DNA of 43,621 nucleotides from an uncultured Eubacteriales bacterium (GTDB lineage: Bacteria > Bacillota > Clostridia > Oscillospirales > Oscillospiraceae), in contig CABQNH010000013.1 of the NCBI GenBank assembly GCA_902465435.1, positions 1 to 43,621 of the forward strand, given 5' to 3'. The position numbers and the translations under genes were made by a program. Positions 29,403-36,198 of this stretch are shown one piece after another. Position 1 is the first letter of the stretch. Every line of letters starts with the position of its first letter. The notes beneath the pieces were generated by a model. That model saw only the letters and a list, made by a program, of their open reading frames with translations. It ran no database searches and had not been told where the DNA came from.

Positions 29403-29485
29403 TTGAATACCAGTTGTATTATTGGTCTGCACATTTCTTCCATTTGGGGCAGAATGCAAGCGCTTGGAAATCCTTGAAAACGCGC

Positions 29486-29519
29486 AAAAATGGCCGCTGC
29501 AAACGCAGCGGCCATTTTT
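29486..29519. terminator. Bidirectional rho-independent terminator
   Basis: A perfect 15-bp inverted repeat (29486-29500 and 29505-29519) with loop AAAC carries A5 on one side and T5 on the other. It serves the plus-strand ABC operon and the minus-strand abrB. Confidence 0.93.
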
Positions 29520-29547
29520 GTCACGATTTTTAATTGAAAACTTGCGA

Positions 29548-29796
29548 TTACTTTTGCTTCTTTGCGATTTCGGCCAGACAGCTCTGGCAGATCAGCTTGC
29601 CCTTAAAATCCTCTACGCCCCGCGCTTCTCCGCAGAAAATGCAGGTCGGCTCGTACTTGCGCAGGATTACGCTGTCACCCTCCACATAAATTTCCAGTGC
29701 ATCACGCTCTGCGATATCCAATGTACGGCGAAGCTCGATCGGCAACACGACACGGCCAAGCTCATCAACTCTTCTTACGATACCAGTAGACTTCAT
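29548..29796 (-). CDS. abrB: AbrB-family transition-state regulator with C-terminal zinc knuckle
   Basis: The 82-residue protein begins MKSTGIVRRVDELGRVVLPI and continues ELRRTLDIAERDALEIYVEG, nearly the Bacillus AbrB DNA-binding swapped-hairpin domain. The C-terminal 30 residues are unlike Bacillus AbrB and contain two CxxC pairs (CIFCGEA and ICQSCLAEI), a probable zinc knuckle seen in clostridial AbrB proteins. It should be a dimeric or tetrameric DNA-binding regulator of growth-transition genes. The frame is open 32 codons further, through its own promoter; the ATG at 29794-29796 follows AAAGGAGAATCC. SpoVT-type paralogues are the main alternative. The neighbouring spmAB genes are sporulation genes. 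Confidence 0.9.
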   Translation of the reverse strand: MKSTGIVRRVDELGRVVLPIELRRTLDIAERDALEIYVEGDSVILRKYEPTCIFCGEARGVEDFKGKLICQSCLAEIAKKQK

Positions 29797-29833
29797 AATA
29801 TAGGATTCTCCTTTTTTTCTTGTATCTGTCTCC

Positions 29834-29868
29834 ATTATACTTGTCGATTTCATATTGTCAACTGACAA
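29834..29868 (-). promoter_or_regulatory. abrB promoter with overlapping inverted repeat
   Basis: Minus-strand TTGACA (plus 29856-29861) and TATAAT (plus 29834-29839) are 16 bp apart. The perfect repeat TTGTCA, two bases, TGACAA spans 29855-29868 and covers the -35 box. Autoregulation through this repeat is plausible but inferred. Confidence 0.75.
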
Positions 29869-29898
29869 ATTGGTACTTTTTTTGTCATTCACAAAGAA

Positions 29899-29937
29899 TT
29901 TACAATTGGTCTATATTCTGTACATGACACATACGAT
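29899..29937 (+). promoter_or_regulatory. Candidate spmA promoter
   Basis: A sigma-A-like pair, TTCACA just before 29905 and TATATT (29912-29917), is spaced about 18 bp. CATACGAT (29930-29937) resembles the sigma-E -10 CATACAnT, as might be expected for spmAB, but the nearest ATATT -35 core is only 12 bp away, shorter than usual. Which sigma factor acts here is undecided. Confidence 0.4.
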
Positions 29938-29960
29938 AAACGGACAAGGAGTGGTGTACT

Positions 29961-30545
29961 ATGGCAATGGGTTTTCTGTTTGTCGGTCTTCTGGCCGCCT
30001 CGGTTCTTTGCTCTGTTTTCAACGGGACGACCGCAGCCTTGGCTGCCGCCGTCACATCCGGCGCGCAGTCTGCCGTAACACTGAGCATATCGCTGGCCGG
30101 CATGCTGTGCCTGTGGAGTGGGATCGTTCGCGTGATGGAGGTCTGCGGGCTGTCCGACAGCCTTTCCAAGCTGCTGCGTCCCTTTTTGCGCCGACTGTTT
30201 CCGCAAAGCTGCCGCGATCGGCAGGCGCTTGCCGCAATTTCCGGCAACGTCTCGGCAAATTTGCTCGGCTTGGGCAACGCCGCCACTCCGCTCGGAATTG
30301 AGGCCGTCCGCCGGATGCAGGCGCTCGGCGGCGGAACGGACGCCAGCGACGAGATGTGCCGTTTGATCGTGATGAACACCGCCTCGATCCAGCTGATTCC
30401 CGCAACCGTCGCGGCTGTCCGCGCAGGCTGCGGTGCCGCCCGCCCGTTCTCCATTCTGCCCGCCGTGTGGGTCACATCGGCTTGCTCCGTGACCGCCGGT
30501 CTGATTGCGGCAGGACTGCTGCAGAGGTGTAAAAAATGGCGATAA
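29961..30545 (+). CDS. spmA: Spore maturation protein SpmA
   Basis: The 194-residue hydrophobic protein carries a nucleoside-recognition (Gate) domain: LAGMLCLWSGIVRVMEVCGLSD, a short cytoplasmic stretch, then NVSANLLGLGNAATPLGI and VMNTASIQLIPATV, which match SpmA. In Bacillus, SpmA and SpmB affect spore core dehydration and heat resistance; the transported species is unknown. AAGGAG lies 9 bp before the ATG. The stop overlaps spmB by 10 bp. Presence of spmAB suggests a spore-forming lineage, but the genes also persist in non-sporulating relatives. Confidence 0.93.
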   Translation: MAMGFLFVGLLAASVLCSVFNGTTAALAAAVTSGAQSAVTLSISLAGMLCLWSGIVRVMEVCGLSDSLSKLLRPFLRRLFPQSCRDRQALAAISGNVSANLLGLGNAATPLGIEAVRRMQALGGGTDASDEMCRLIVMNTASIQLIPATVAAVRAGCGAARPFSILPAVWVTSACSVTAGLIAAGLLQRCKKWR

Positions 30546-31048
30546 ACCTGCTGATCCCCTGTCTTTTGCTTTTTGTCAGCGCCTATGCGCTCCGAAAAAG
30601 GAGCGACGTCTACGCCGCTTTGGTGGACGGCGGGCGGGACGGGCTGCGCCTTTTGTATTCGATTTTTCCGGCGCTCATCATGCTTCTGACCGCAACCTCC
30701 ATGCTTCGCGCTTCCGGCGCAATCGATCAGCTGTCCACGCTGCTTGCTCCTGTTACGAATGCGCTTGGCATCCCGTCGGAAACACTCCCTCTGCTTCTCA
30801 TTCGCCCCATTTCCGGCAGCGCCGCATTGGCAGTCGGGGCTGAGCTGATTGCTGCACACGGCGTCGATTCCCGCATCGGCCTGACAGCCGCGATCATGCT
30901 TGGCAGCACGGAAACCACCTTTTATACGATCTCCGTCTATTTTGGCGCCGCAAAGATCCGCCGAACGCGCTATGCCATTCCCGCCGCTTTGATTGCAGAC
31001 TTTGTCGGCTTCTTTCTGGCATCACGCACCGCTGCATGGTTTTTTTGA
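30536..31048 (+). CDS. spmB: Spore maturation protein SpmB
   Basis: This 170-residue membrane protein is the SpmA partner. It shows the same Gate-type core with IFPALIMLLTATSMLRASGA, the conserved LIRPISGSAALAVGAEL segment and IMLGSTETTFYTISVYFGA, which are SpmB signatures. It starts 10 bp inside the end of spmA, so the two are translationally coupled. The coding region ends at a Trp-Phe-Phe C-terminus. rplS follows after 168 bp with its own likely promoter. Confidence 0.93.
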   Translation: MAINLLIPCLLLFVSAYALRKRSDVYAALVDGGRDGLRLLYSIFPALIMLLTATSMLRASGAIDQLSTLLAPVTNALGIPSETLPLLLIRPISGSAALAVGAELIAAHGVDSRIGLTAAIMLGSTETTFYTISVYFGAAKIRRTRYAIPAALIADFVGFFLASRTAAWFF

Positions 31049-31075
31049 ACCTTTTTTCGAAAATTTTTTGTGCTT

Positions 31076-31104
31076 TTTACTTGATTTTTCTTTTCAATTA
31101 TGAT
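31076..31104 (+). promoter_or_regulatory. Candidate rplS promoter
   Basis: TTTACT (31076-31081, 4 of 6) lies 17 bp before TATGAT (31099-31104). The 105-nt leader to rplS could hold an L19-type autoregulatory structure; short complementary segments around GCCGATGG and CCAAGTCGGC (31142-31170) are compatible, but I cannot match it to a known family by eye. Confidence 0.45.
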
Positions 31105-31216
31105 ATCCTTAACGGGTCTGCAAAACGGGTGGTCCTCTGCCGCCGCCGATGGTTTTCGCCAAGTCGGCATTTTCTCTGCGGTCATGAACGCCTGAAATTT
31201 AAGGAGGACAAAGACA

Positions 31217-31558
31217 ATGGATCTGATTAAGACACTGACCAGCAACTACATGAAGAAAGAGCTGCCTGCCATGAACGTTGGCGATACCGTCCGCGTTCAG
31301 GTTAAGATCAAGGAAGGCACGCGAGAGAGAATTCAGGCGTTTGAGGGCACGATCATTGCTCGCAAGCACGGTGGTATTGAAGAGTCCATCACCGTCCGCC
31401 GCCTCAGCTACGGCGTCGGCTGTGAGAAGGTTTTCCCGGTGCATGCACCCAACGTCGTTGCGGTCGAGACTGTCCGTCGCGGCAAGGTTCGCAGAGCAAA
31501 GCTCTATTATCTGCGTGACCGTCTGGGCAAGGCTGCAAAGGTCAAGGAAAGAGTTTAA
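31217..31558 (+). CDS. rplS: 50S ribosomal protein L19
   Basis: The 113-residue protein is bL19 with the typical core: NVGDTVRVQVKIKEGTRERIQ, FEGTIIARKHGG, ESITVRRLSYGVGCEKVFP and RRGKVRRAKLYYLRDRLGKAA. It sits at the 30S-50S interface. GGAGGACAAAGACA precedes the ATG. The lepB and rbgA genes that commonly follow rplS in Firmicutes are not here; a gene-free, hairpin-rich 650-bp region follows instead. Confidence 0.98.
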   Translation: MDLIKTLTSNYMKKELPAMNVGDTVRVQVKIKEGTRERIQAFEGTIIARKHGGIEESITVRRLSYGVGCEKVFPVHAPNVVAVETVRRGKVRRAKLYYLRDRLGKAAKVKERV

Positions 31559-31571
31559 TCCTTTCCAAAGG

Positions 31572-31627
31572 AAATCCGGTTGTTTTTCACTGTTGTTACT
31601 GCGGCAGCGAAAAACAACCGGATTTTC
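31572..31627 (+). terminator. rplS terminator-like hairpin
   Basis: A perfect 17-bp inverted repeat (31572-31588 and 31609-31625) with a 20-nt loop starts 14 bp after the rplS stop and ends in TTTTCTC. The U-run is short and the loop is large for a classic terminator. Confidence 0.7.
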
Positions 31628-31646
31628 TCAAATGGTTCCGGGGGCT

Positions 31647-31689
31647 GGCGGGGACGGCTTTCTGCACAATGCAGAAAGCCGTCCCCGCC
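31647..31689. repeat. 43-bp perfect palindrome, copy 1
   Basis: Two 20-bp arms (31647-31666 and 31670-31689, beginning GGCGGGGACGGC) flank the loop CAA. The same palindrome occurs at 31946-31988 with loop TTG, its exact reverse complement, so the copies are inverted relative to each other. It resembles a REP or MITE-type element; no transposase is present. Confidence 0.9.
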
Positions 31690-31690
31690 G

Positions 31691-31721
31691 CAGCGTGTCA
31701 AAAAACCTTTTTGACACGCTG
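31691..31721. repeat. Perfect hairpin next to palindrome copy 1
   Basis: Arms CAGCGTGTCAAAAA (31691-31704) and its complement (31708-31721) flank a 3-nt loop. It begins one base after palindrome copy 1 and lacks a following T-run. Confidence 0.8.
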
Positions 31722-31738
31722 GCAGGCTATCAAGAAAG

Positions 31739-31802
31739 TTCGAAAGACAAGGAATCTCGCGCCTGTAGGCGTACATAGGTACGGTAAGGCGCGAGTTTCG
31801 AA
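31739..31802. repeat. Three-tier nested hairpin
   Basis: Nested perfect stems are TTCGAAA/TTTCGAA (31739-31745, 31796-31802), CTCGCGCC/GGCGCGAG (31756-31763, 31788-31795) and CGTAC/GTACG (31770-31774, 31779-31783) around loop ATAG. The order suggests a conserved folded element or a decayed mobile element end. Confidence 0.7.
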
Positions 31803-31890
31803 GTAAGTCAAAACAATAAATATTTCCTTATTTTTGAATGCAATTTATTTGAATTTTTCTATAAAATGAAATGGATGCGCTGAAAGTGAA

Positions 31891-31923
31891 AACCGTCAAA
31901 ATTGTTTTCCTGTTTTGACGGTT
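31891..31923. repeat. Perfect 11-bp hairpin
   Basis: AACCGTCAAAA (31891-31901) and TTTTGACGGTT (31913-31923) flank an 11-nt loop. It lies 22 bp before palindrome copy 2. Confidence 0.75.
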
Positions 31924-31945
31924 ACGGACTTTATTGACAGTCTGT

Positions 31946-31988
31946 GGCGGGGACGGCTTTCTGCATTGTGCAGAAAGCCGTCCCCGCC
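31946..31988. repeat. 43-bp perfect palindrome, copy 2 (inverted)
   Basis: Arms 31946-31965 and 31969-31988 are identical to copy 1, with loop TTG. The 256 bp between the copies holds the other three hairpins. Confidence 0.9.
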
Positions 31989-32209
31989 GCTTTTGTTTGC
32001 ATCAAATAGAATTTCCAGCTATATCGGTGGGAGAAAAAGCTTTCATGGGCAACAAGGAAGTCAGAAACTTCGGACGCCTTGCCGTTCATGCAAGCCGTTC
32101 CATCAATAAAAAGCACCGCCGTCCGGCACACCGGCAAATATGCCTTCTTTCGGGTCCTCCCGGCCACCTTTTTCGCCAAGCGCACGACAAAGCCGATCCG
32201 GAACAGCTC
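31989..32209. other. Stretch without a supported gene
   Basis: Open frames exist on both strands (for example about 85 codons on the minus strand), but none has a ribosome site, a recognisable family or consistent codon choice. Together with the hairpins it makes a 650-bp gene-free interval between rplS and the ATPase gene. A decayed gene remnant is possible but not shown. Confidence 0.5.
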
Positions 32210-33304
32210 CTATAGCGATTCGTGTTCCTTCTCGTTTTCCCGTTCCGCCAGCGCATCGGTAAGCACATGGCAATACTGCTCCGTCAGAGCGTCTACCGCA
32301 GAAAAATCCACATACTCGCCGCAGATTTTTTCCAATGCGTCATGGTGCCGCTTTGCCTCCTGCAAATGATGAATGGCCTCGCCCTGCAGCGCGTTCACCG
32401 TGCAGCTCAGGAACGCCAGGCGCCGCCTTTCCTCATCCGAAAGCCGTTCCGCAATGCACGCGTCCAGATCCAGCACGGCGCTTGCCTCGCCGCGATAGGG
32501 CATCTGCTGTGCGCTGCGCACAATCGCGATACGGCGTTCCGGCAGCAGGATCTGCTCCGGCTCTCTCGTCCGCATTGGGCTATATCCGACGAAAACCGTT
32601 CCTGCTTCTCTGCCAAGCCGTTTGAGAATGAATGGGAGAATCCGCCCGGTCAGTGCGTATGGATCGCGCAGTACATAGACGCGGTCATACTCCGCACGAA
32701 GGGTTTCATACCGACACTGAACGCCCTCCGGCGTAAACGCGGAGAGAAAACGCTTGCGCATCGGCGGCGTACCTTCGCCCGCCAACTGCTCCTCAGCAAG
32801 CAGCCGCTCTGCAAAGTCGGCTGCTTGCTGCTCTGCCGCTGCGCCCGCCATCTCCTGCAGCTCCCGCTCCAGACACACGGCCGCAGAGAGAAGCGCTGTT
32901 GCGTGCGGATAGCAGGCCTGGTTTTTCTTCTTGATCTTCTTCAGCGTGTCATAGTGCTCCGCAAGCCTCGCGTGATAGCAGAGGGAAAAGTCGAGATAAC
33001 GCGCCCTCGCCCCACAAAACAGCGGCTCGCACACATGCGGCGCAGTGCCGTCCACAAACGCCATGCCCGCCTGTGGAACGATCAGTCCATCCAGCGATTC
33101 CGGATCCGACGAGCACAGGAGCCTTTCCGTCTGCGCGCCGCGTGCCTCCGCGGCGGAGGCCAGTTTTTTCATAAATGTGGACTTCCCACAGCCGGAACCG
33201 CCCTTGATAATGTAAAGCGACTGAATTCGTGCGTCCTCCTGCAGATCCGAATAGTAGGAGAAGAAGCCTGTCGGTGAATTTGCCCCTAAAAATGACTTTT
33301 CCAT
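32210..33304 (-). CDS. P-loop ATPase of the PRK06851 type
   Basis: The 364-residue protein begins MEKSFLGANSPTGFFSYYSD and carries Walker A GGSGCGKSTFMKKL near residue 35. It continues with LLCSSDPESLDGLIVPQ and AFVDGTAPHV, which are hallmarks of a clostridial/bacillar family of uncharacterised ATPases often annotated only as hypothetical (PRK06851). A second half, starting near FVGYSPMRTREPEQI, resembles a degenerate repeat of the first without a Walker A. No membrane segment is seen and the function is unknown. It is a single gene with a GGAAAGGGG ribosome site 7 bp before the ATG, and that site is part of a hairpin in a structured leader (33305-33505). Confidence 0.75.
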   Translation of the reverse strand: MEKSFLGANSPTGFFSYYSDLQEDARIQSLYIIKGGSGCGKSTFMKKLASAAEARGAQTERLLCSSDPESLDGLIVPQAGMAFVDGTAPHVCEPLFCGARARYLDFSLCYHARLAEHYDTLKKIKKKNQACYPHATALLSAAVCLERELQEMAGAAAEQQAADFAERLLAEEQLAGEGTPPMRKRFLSAFTPEGVQCRYETLRAEYDRVYVLRDPYALTGRILPFILKRLGREAGTVFVGYSPMRTREPEQILLPERRIAIVRSAQQMPYRGEASAVLDLDACIAERLSDEERRRLAFLSCTVNALQGEAIHHLQEAKRHHDALEKICGEYVDFSAVDALTEQYCHVLTDALAERENEKEHESL

Positions 33305-33505
33305 ATGGGTACCCCTTTCCGTTTTCTATCCTTGTTTATGCGGAAGGAGCTTCTTTTGTGCCAGCCATAATTCCATCCGCGAAAACAGCTCGTAAAAGAG
33401 CGCTCTGGGGAACGCAGGAATTATGGATTTTTTCCGTTTTTCCAAACCGATAGGTACCCTCTGCCGCAGAGGTGGATGTAAGGGTTCCCTAAAAGCTGGC
33501 ACCAA
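33305..33505 (-). ncRNA. Candidate structured leader of the ATPase gene
   Basis: A closing stem, GTGCCAGC (33358-33365) with GCTGGCAC (33495-33502), encloses a 9-bp stem CATAATTCC/GGAATTATG (33366-33374, 33417-33425) with an inner GCTC/GAGC stem (33388-33391, 33398-33401), plus a CCTCTG/CAGAGG hairpin (33458-33463, 33467-33472). Read on the minus strand, bases 33341-33349 then pair 8 of 9 with the ATPase Shine-Dalgarno (33313-33321). The arrangement is that of an aptamer followed by a ribosome-site-masking hairpin. A weak minus promoter (TCGGCA, 17 bp, TATACG near 33518-33523) could start it. I cannot match it to a named riboswitch, and the strand is not proven, since feoA lies on the other side. 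Confidence 0.45.
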
Positions 33506-33590
33506 TCTTCCTGTCTTCGTATAAACTGATATAGAGCAACTGCCGATGCGGCGGCCGCAAACGGCAGCTGCCCGAAAGGAGGAACGAATA

Positions 33591-33833
33591 TTGAGCCCAA
33601 AAATCATATCGCTTGACCGGCTGCGTGTCGGGGAGCGTGGGCATATATGGACGCTGCAGCTGACCGGCGCCATGCGACGCAGGCTGCAGGATCTCGGTCT
33701 GATCTGCGGAACGCCGCTTTCCTGCTACTGCGTCCATCCATCCGGCACGCTGGCGGTCTATCATTTTCGGGGCACACTGCTTGCCCTGCGCGGACAGGAC
33801 GCCCGACAGATCCTTGTGGAGATCGCATCATGA
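33591..33833 (+). CDS. feoA: Ferrous iron transport protein A (FeoA)
   Basis: The 80-residue SH3-like protein reads SPKIISLDRLRVGERGHI, then LTGAMRRRLQDLGLICGTPL and VYHFRGTLLALRGQDARQILVE, the FeoA pattern (G-x-M-x-x-R-L-x-D-L-G). FeoA is a cytoplasmic accessory protein of the FeoB iron(II) transporter. The start is TTG at 33591, with AAAGGAGG ending 8 bp before it; the open frame upstream has no ribosome site. The stop overlaps feoB by 4 bp. No clear Fur or DtxR box was found in the 280 bp upstream. Confidence 0.9.
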   Translation: MSPKIISLDRLRVGERGHIWTLQLTGAMRRRLQDLGLICGTPLSCYCVHPSGTLAVYHFRGTLLALRGQDARQILVEIAS

Positions 33834-35692
33834 GCGCCGCACATTCCATTGTATTGGCCGGGAACCCCAACGTCGGGAAGTCCACGATCTTCAATGCGCT
33901 GACCGGACTGCGGCAGCACACCGGCAACTGGTGCGGGAAAACGGTAGAGCTGGCGCAGGGGCAAACGCGCTTTCGCGGGGAAACCTATCCGATCACAGAC
34001 CTGCCCGGGACATACTCGCTCATCAGCCGTTCGGAGGAGGAGCGCGTAGCGGCGGAATTTATCCGCAAAAACAGCAGCGCCTGCACCATCGTCGTGTGCG
34101 ACGCGACGGCGCTGTCGCGCAGTCTGACGCTTGCGCTGCAAATCATGACGCTGACCTCCCGCGTCATTCTGTGCGTCAATCTCATGGATGAGGCGCAAAA
34201 GCGCGGCATTACCGTCGATGCCGCAGCACTGGAGCACCGGCTCGGCGTTCCGGTCGCCTTGACCTCCGGCGGGGACACCCAATCGCTGGAGCGTCTCATG
34301 GAAAAGGTACGCGCGGTGTCGGACGGCTTTGTGGTGCCGCGCCCGGTCTGTGTCGTCCCAAAACTGAGCGGCGATTCCGAATCGGAAACGGATCAGATTG
34401 CCGAGGCCTTCGTCCGCGCTGCCGATCAAATCGCGGCCGCTGCCATCCGCAGCGATGCGCCCTTACGGCCTTGCTTGACGCAGCGGCTGGATCGGCTGTT
34501 CTTATCCCGCGGCTGGGGAACGCTTTTCCTGCTTCTCCTGCTTCTTCTGGTCTTCTGGCTGACCATCGAGGGAGCCAACTACCCCTCCCGTCTCCTGCAA
34601 ACCTGCTTTGACCGCCTTGAAGTCGTCCTGCGGCGGGCACTTTCCGCGCTTGCCGCGCCCGCTTGGCTGCGCGATGCGCTGCTGTCCGGTGTCTATGCCA
34701 CAACCGCGCGCGTCGTTGCGGTCATGCTGCCGCCGATGGCGATTTTCTTTCCGCTTTTTACCCTGCTCGAAGACTTCGGCTATCTTCCTCGCGTTGCGTT
34801 CCTGCTGGATGACCCCTTCCGCCGCTGCGGCTCCTGCGGAAAGCAGGCGCTTACACTCTGCATGGGCTTCGGCTGCAACGCGGCCGGTGTGACCGGCTGC
34901 CGCATCATCGATTCTAAGCGGGAGCGTCTGGTCGCCGTTTTAACCAACGCGTTCGTGCCGTGCAACGGGCGCTTCCCCGCCCTGATCTTACTGCTTGGAA
35001 TGTTTCTTGCCTGCGCCTATCCCGGCTCCTCCCTGCTTGCGGCGTCCGGTCTGCTTGGCGCGGTGGCGATTTCCGTCCTGATGACGTTGCTTGCCACAAG
35101 GCTGTTAACAAAAACGCTTTTGCGCGGTCAGCCTTCCGCCTTCGCCATGGAGCTTCCCCCTTACCGCAAGCCGCACATTGCAAGCGTACTTGCCCGCTCC
35201 CTGCTTGACCGCACGCTTTTTGTGCTGGGGCGCGCCGCAGCCGTCGCAGCGCCGTCCGGCCTGCTGATCTGGCTGCTTGCAAATTACCGCGTGGGCGGCG
35301 TCGCCCTGCTCCCGCTGTTCACCCGCGCGCTCGATCCGCTTGGCCGCTGCATGGGGCTGAGCGGCACGATTCTGCTTGCCTTTCTCCTGTCCTTTCCTGC
35401 CAATGAGCTTCTGTTTCCCGTCCTGACTATGCTGCTCACCTCCGGCGGAAGCCTCGGTGCGGAACCGGGCGCACAGGCCATGGCACAGCTTCTGCGCGCC
35501 TCCGGCTGGAGCTGGAAAACGGCGCTCTGCTGCCTGGCACTGATTCTGTTCCATATCCCCTGCTCTACTACCGTGCTGACCATTCGCAGGGAAACCGGAA
35601 GCGCAAAATGGACGCTTTGTGCCGTTCTGCTTCCGCTGCTCTTCGGTATAGCGCTATGCATTCTTCTATCGCAGCTTCTTTCCCTCTTCTAA
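33830..35692 (+). CDS. feoB: Ferrous iron transporter FeoB (clostridial variant)
   Basis: The 620-residue protein has a cytoplasmic GTPase domain: G1 GNPNVGKS at residues 11-18, the switch I region around TGNWCGKTVE, G3 DLPGTYS and G4 NLMD. A helical guanine-dissociation segment and a membrane domain with paired Gate segments follow. The membrane core reads CMGFGCNAAGVTGCRIID and VPCNGRFPALI, where classical FeoB has GLGCNVPA and CSARLP. NWCGKTVE in place of the usual NWPGVTVE is a further departure. This is a recognisable clostridial FeoB subgroup. It imports Fe2+ under anoxia. Translation is coupled to feoA. No feoC or FeoB-associated Cys-rich gene follows. Confidence 0.92.
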   Translation: MSAAHSIVLAGNPNVGKSTIFNALTGLRQHTGNWCGKTVELAQGQTRFRGETYPITDLPGTYSLISRSEEERVAAEFIRKNSSACTIVVCDATALSRSLTLALQIMTLTSRVILCVNLMDEAQKRGITVDAAALEHRLGVPVALTSGGDTQSLERLMEKVRAVSDGFVVPRPVCVVPKLSGDSESETDQIAEAFVRAADQIAAAAIRSDAPLRPCLTQRLDRLFLSRGWGTLFLLLLLLLVFWLTIEGANYPSRLLQTCFDRLEVVLRRALSALAAPAWLRDALLSGVYATTARVVAVMLPPMAIFFPLFTLLEDFGYLPRVAFLLDDPFRRCGSCGKQALTLCMGFGCNAAGVTGCRIIDSKRERLVAVLTNAFVPCNGRFPALILLLGMFLACAYPGSSLLAASGLLGAVAISVLMTLLATRLLTKTLLRGQPSAFAMELPPYRKPHIASVLARSLLDRTLFVLGRAAAVAAPSGLLIWLLANYRVGGVALLPLFTRALDPLGRCMGLSGTILLAFLLSFPANELLFPVLTMLLTSGGSLGAEPGAQAMAQLLRASGWSWKTALCCLALILFHIPCSTTVLTIRRETGSAKWTLCAVLLPLLFGIALCILLSQLLSLF

Positions 35693-35739
35693 AAGGCGCA
35701 AAACCTACAGGTATTCTTTCTATTCTCCCCATGCAACGA

Positions 35740-35777
35740 AAAAACCGACACACAGAACATTCCGTGTGTCGGTTTTT
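35740..35777. terminator. Bidirectional terminator between feoB and rplL
   Basis: A perfect 14-bp inverted repeat (35740-35753 and 35764-35777) with a 10-nt loop has A5 and T5 flanks, so it can end feoB (plus) and rplL (minus). Confidence 0.92.
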
Positions 35778-35792
35778 GCAGAAAGAAATAAA

Positions 35793-36164
35793 TTACTTGA
35801 TCTCTGCGGTTGCGCCGGCTTCCTTGAGCTCGTTGGCAAGCTTCTCTGCGTCTTCCTTGGAGATGCCTTCCTTCAGGGTCTTCGGGCAGTTGTCGGCGAT
35901 TTCCTTTGCTTCCTTCAGGCCAAGGCCGGTAGCAGCGCGGATCACCTTGATGACGCCCAGCTTGGAAGCGCCGCAGTCCTTCAGGACAACGTCAAACTCG
36001 GTCTTTTCCTCAACCTCAGCAGCAGCGCCTGCAGCAGGAGCAGCAACAGCAGCGGCAGCGGCGGAAACGCCGAAGGTATCTTCCAGAGCGTGGACAAGCT
36101 CCGCCAGTTCAACGACGGTCAGGCTCTTAACTTCTTCGATGAGAGCATTGATTTTTTCAGACAT
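35793..36164 (-). CDS. rplL: 50S ribosomal protein L7/L12
   Basis: The 123-residue bL12 has the N-terminal dimer helix (MSEKINALIEEVKSLTVVEL), an Ala-rich hinge (residues about 36-52) and the conserved C-terminal domain EKTEFDVVLKDCGASKLGVI followed by KVIRAATGLGLKEAKEI. It forms the ribosomal stalk that recruits translation GTPases. AGGAGG precedes the ATG. It lies 34 bp after rplJ, with the usual order rplJ-rplL. Confidence 0.98.
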   Translation of the reverse strand: MSEKINALIEEVKSLTVVELAELVHALEDTFGVSAAAAAVAAPAAGAAAEVEEKTEFDVVLKDCGASKLGVIKVIRAATGLGLKEAKEIADNCPKTLKEGISKEDAEKLANELKEAGATAEIK

Positions 36165-36198
36165 TCTAATATCCTCCTAAAACGTAATAATTGTTATG

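Noticed and set aside
31647..31988. A CRISPR array, suggested by repeated palindromes
   Set aside because: There are only two copies, in opposite orientation, without regular spacers and without cas genes.
31931..32215. Short open frames on both strands between palindrome copy 2 and the ATPase gene
   Set aside because: They overlap the palindrome, use mixed rare codons, have no convincing ribosome site and match no family I know. A gene remnant cannot be excluded.
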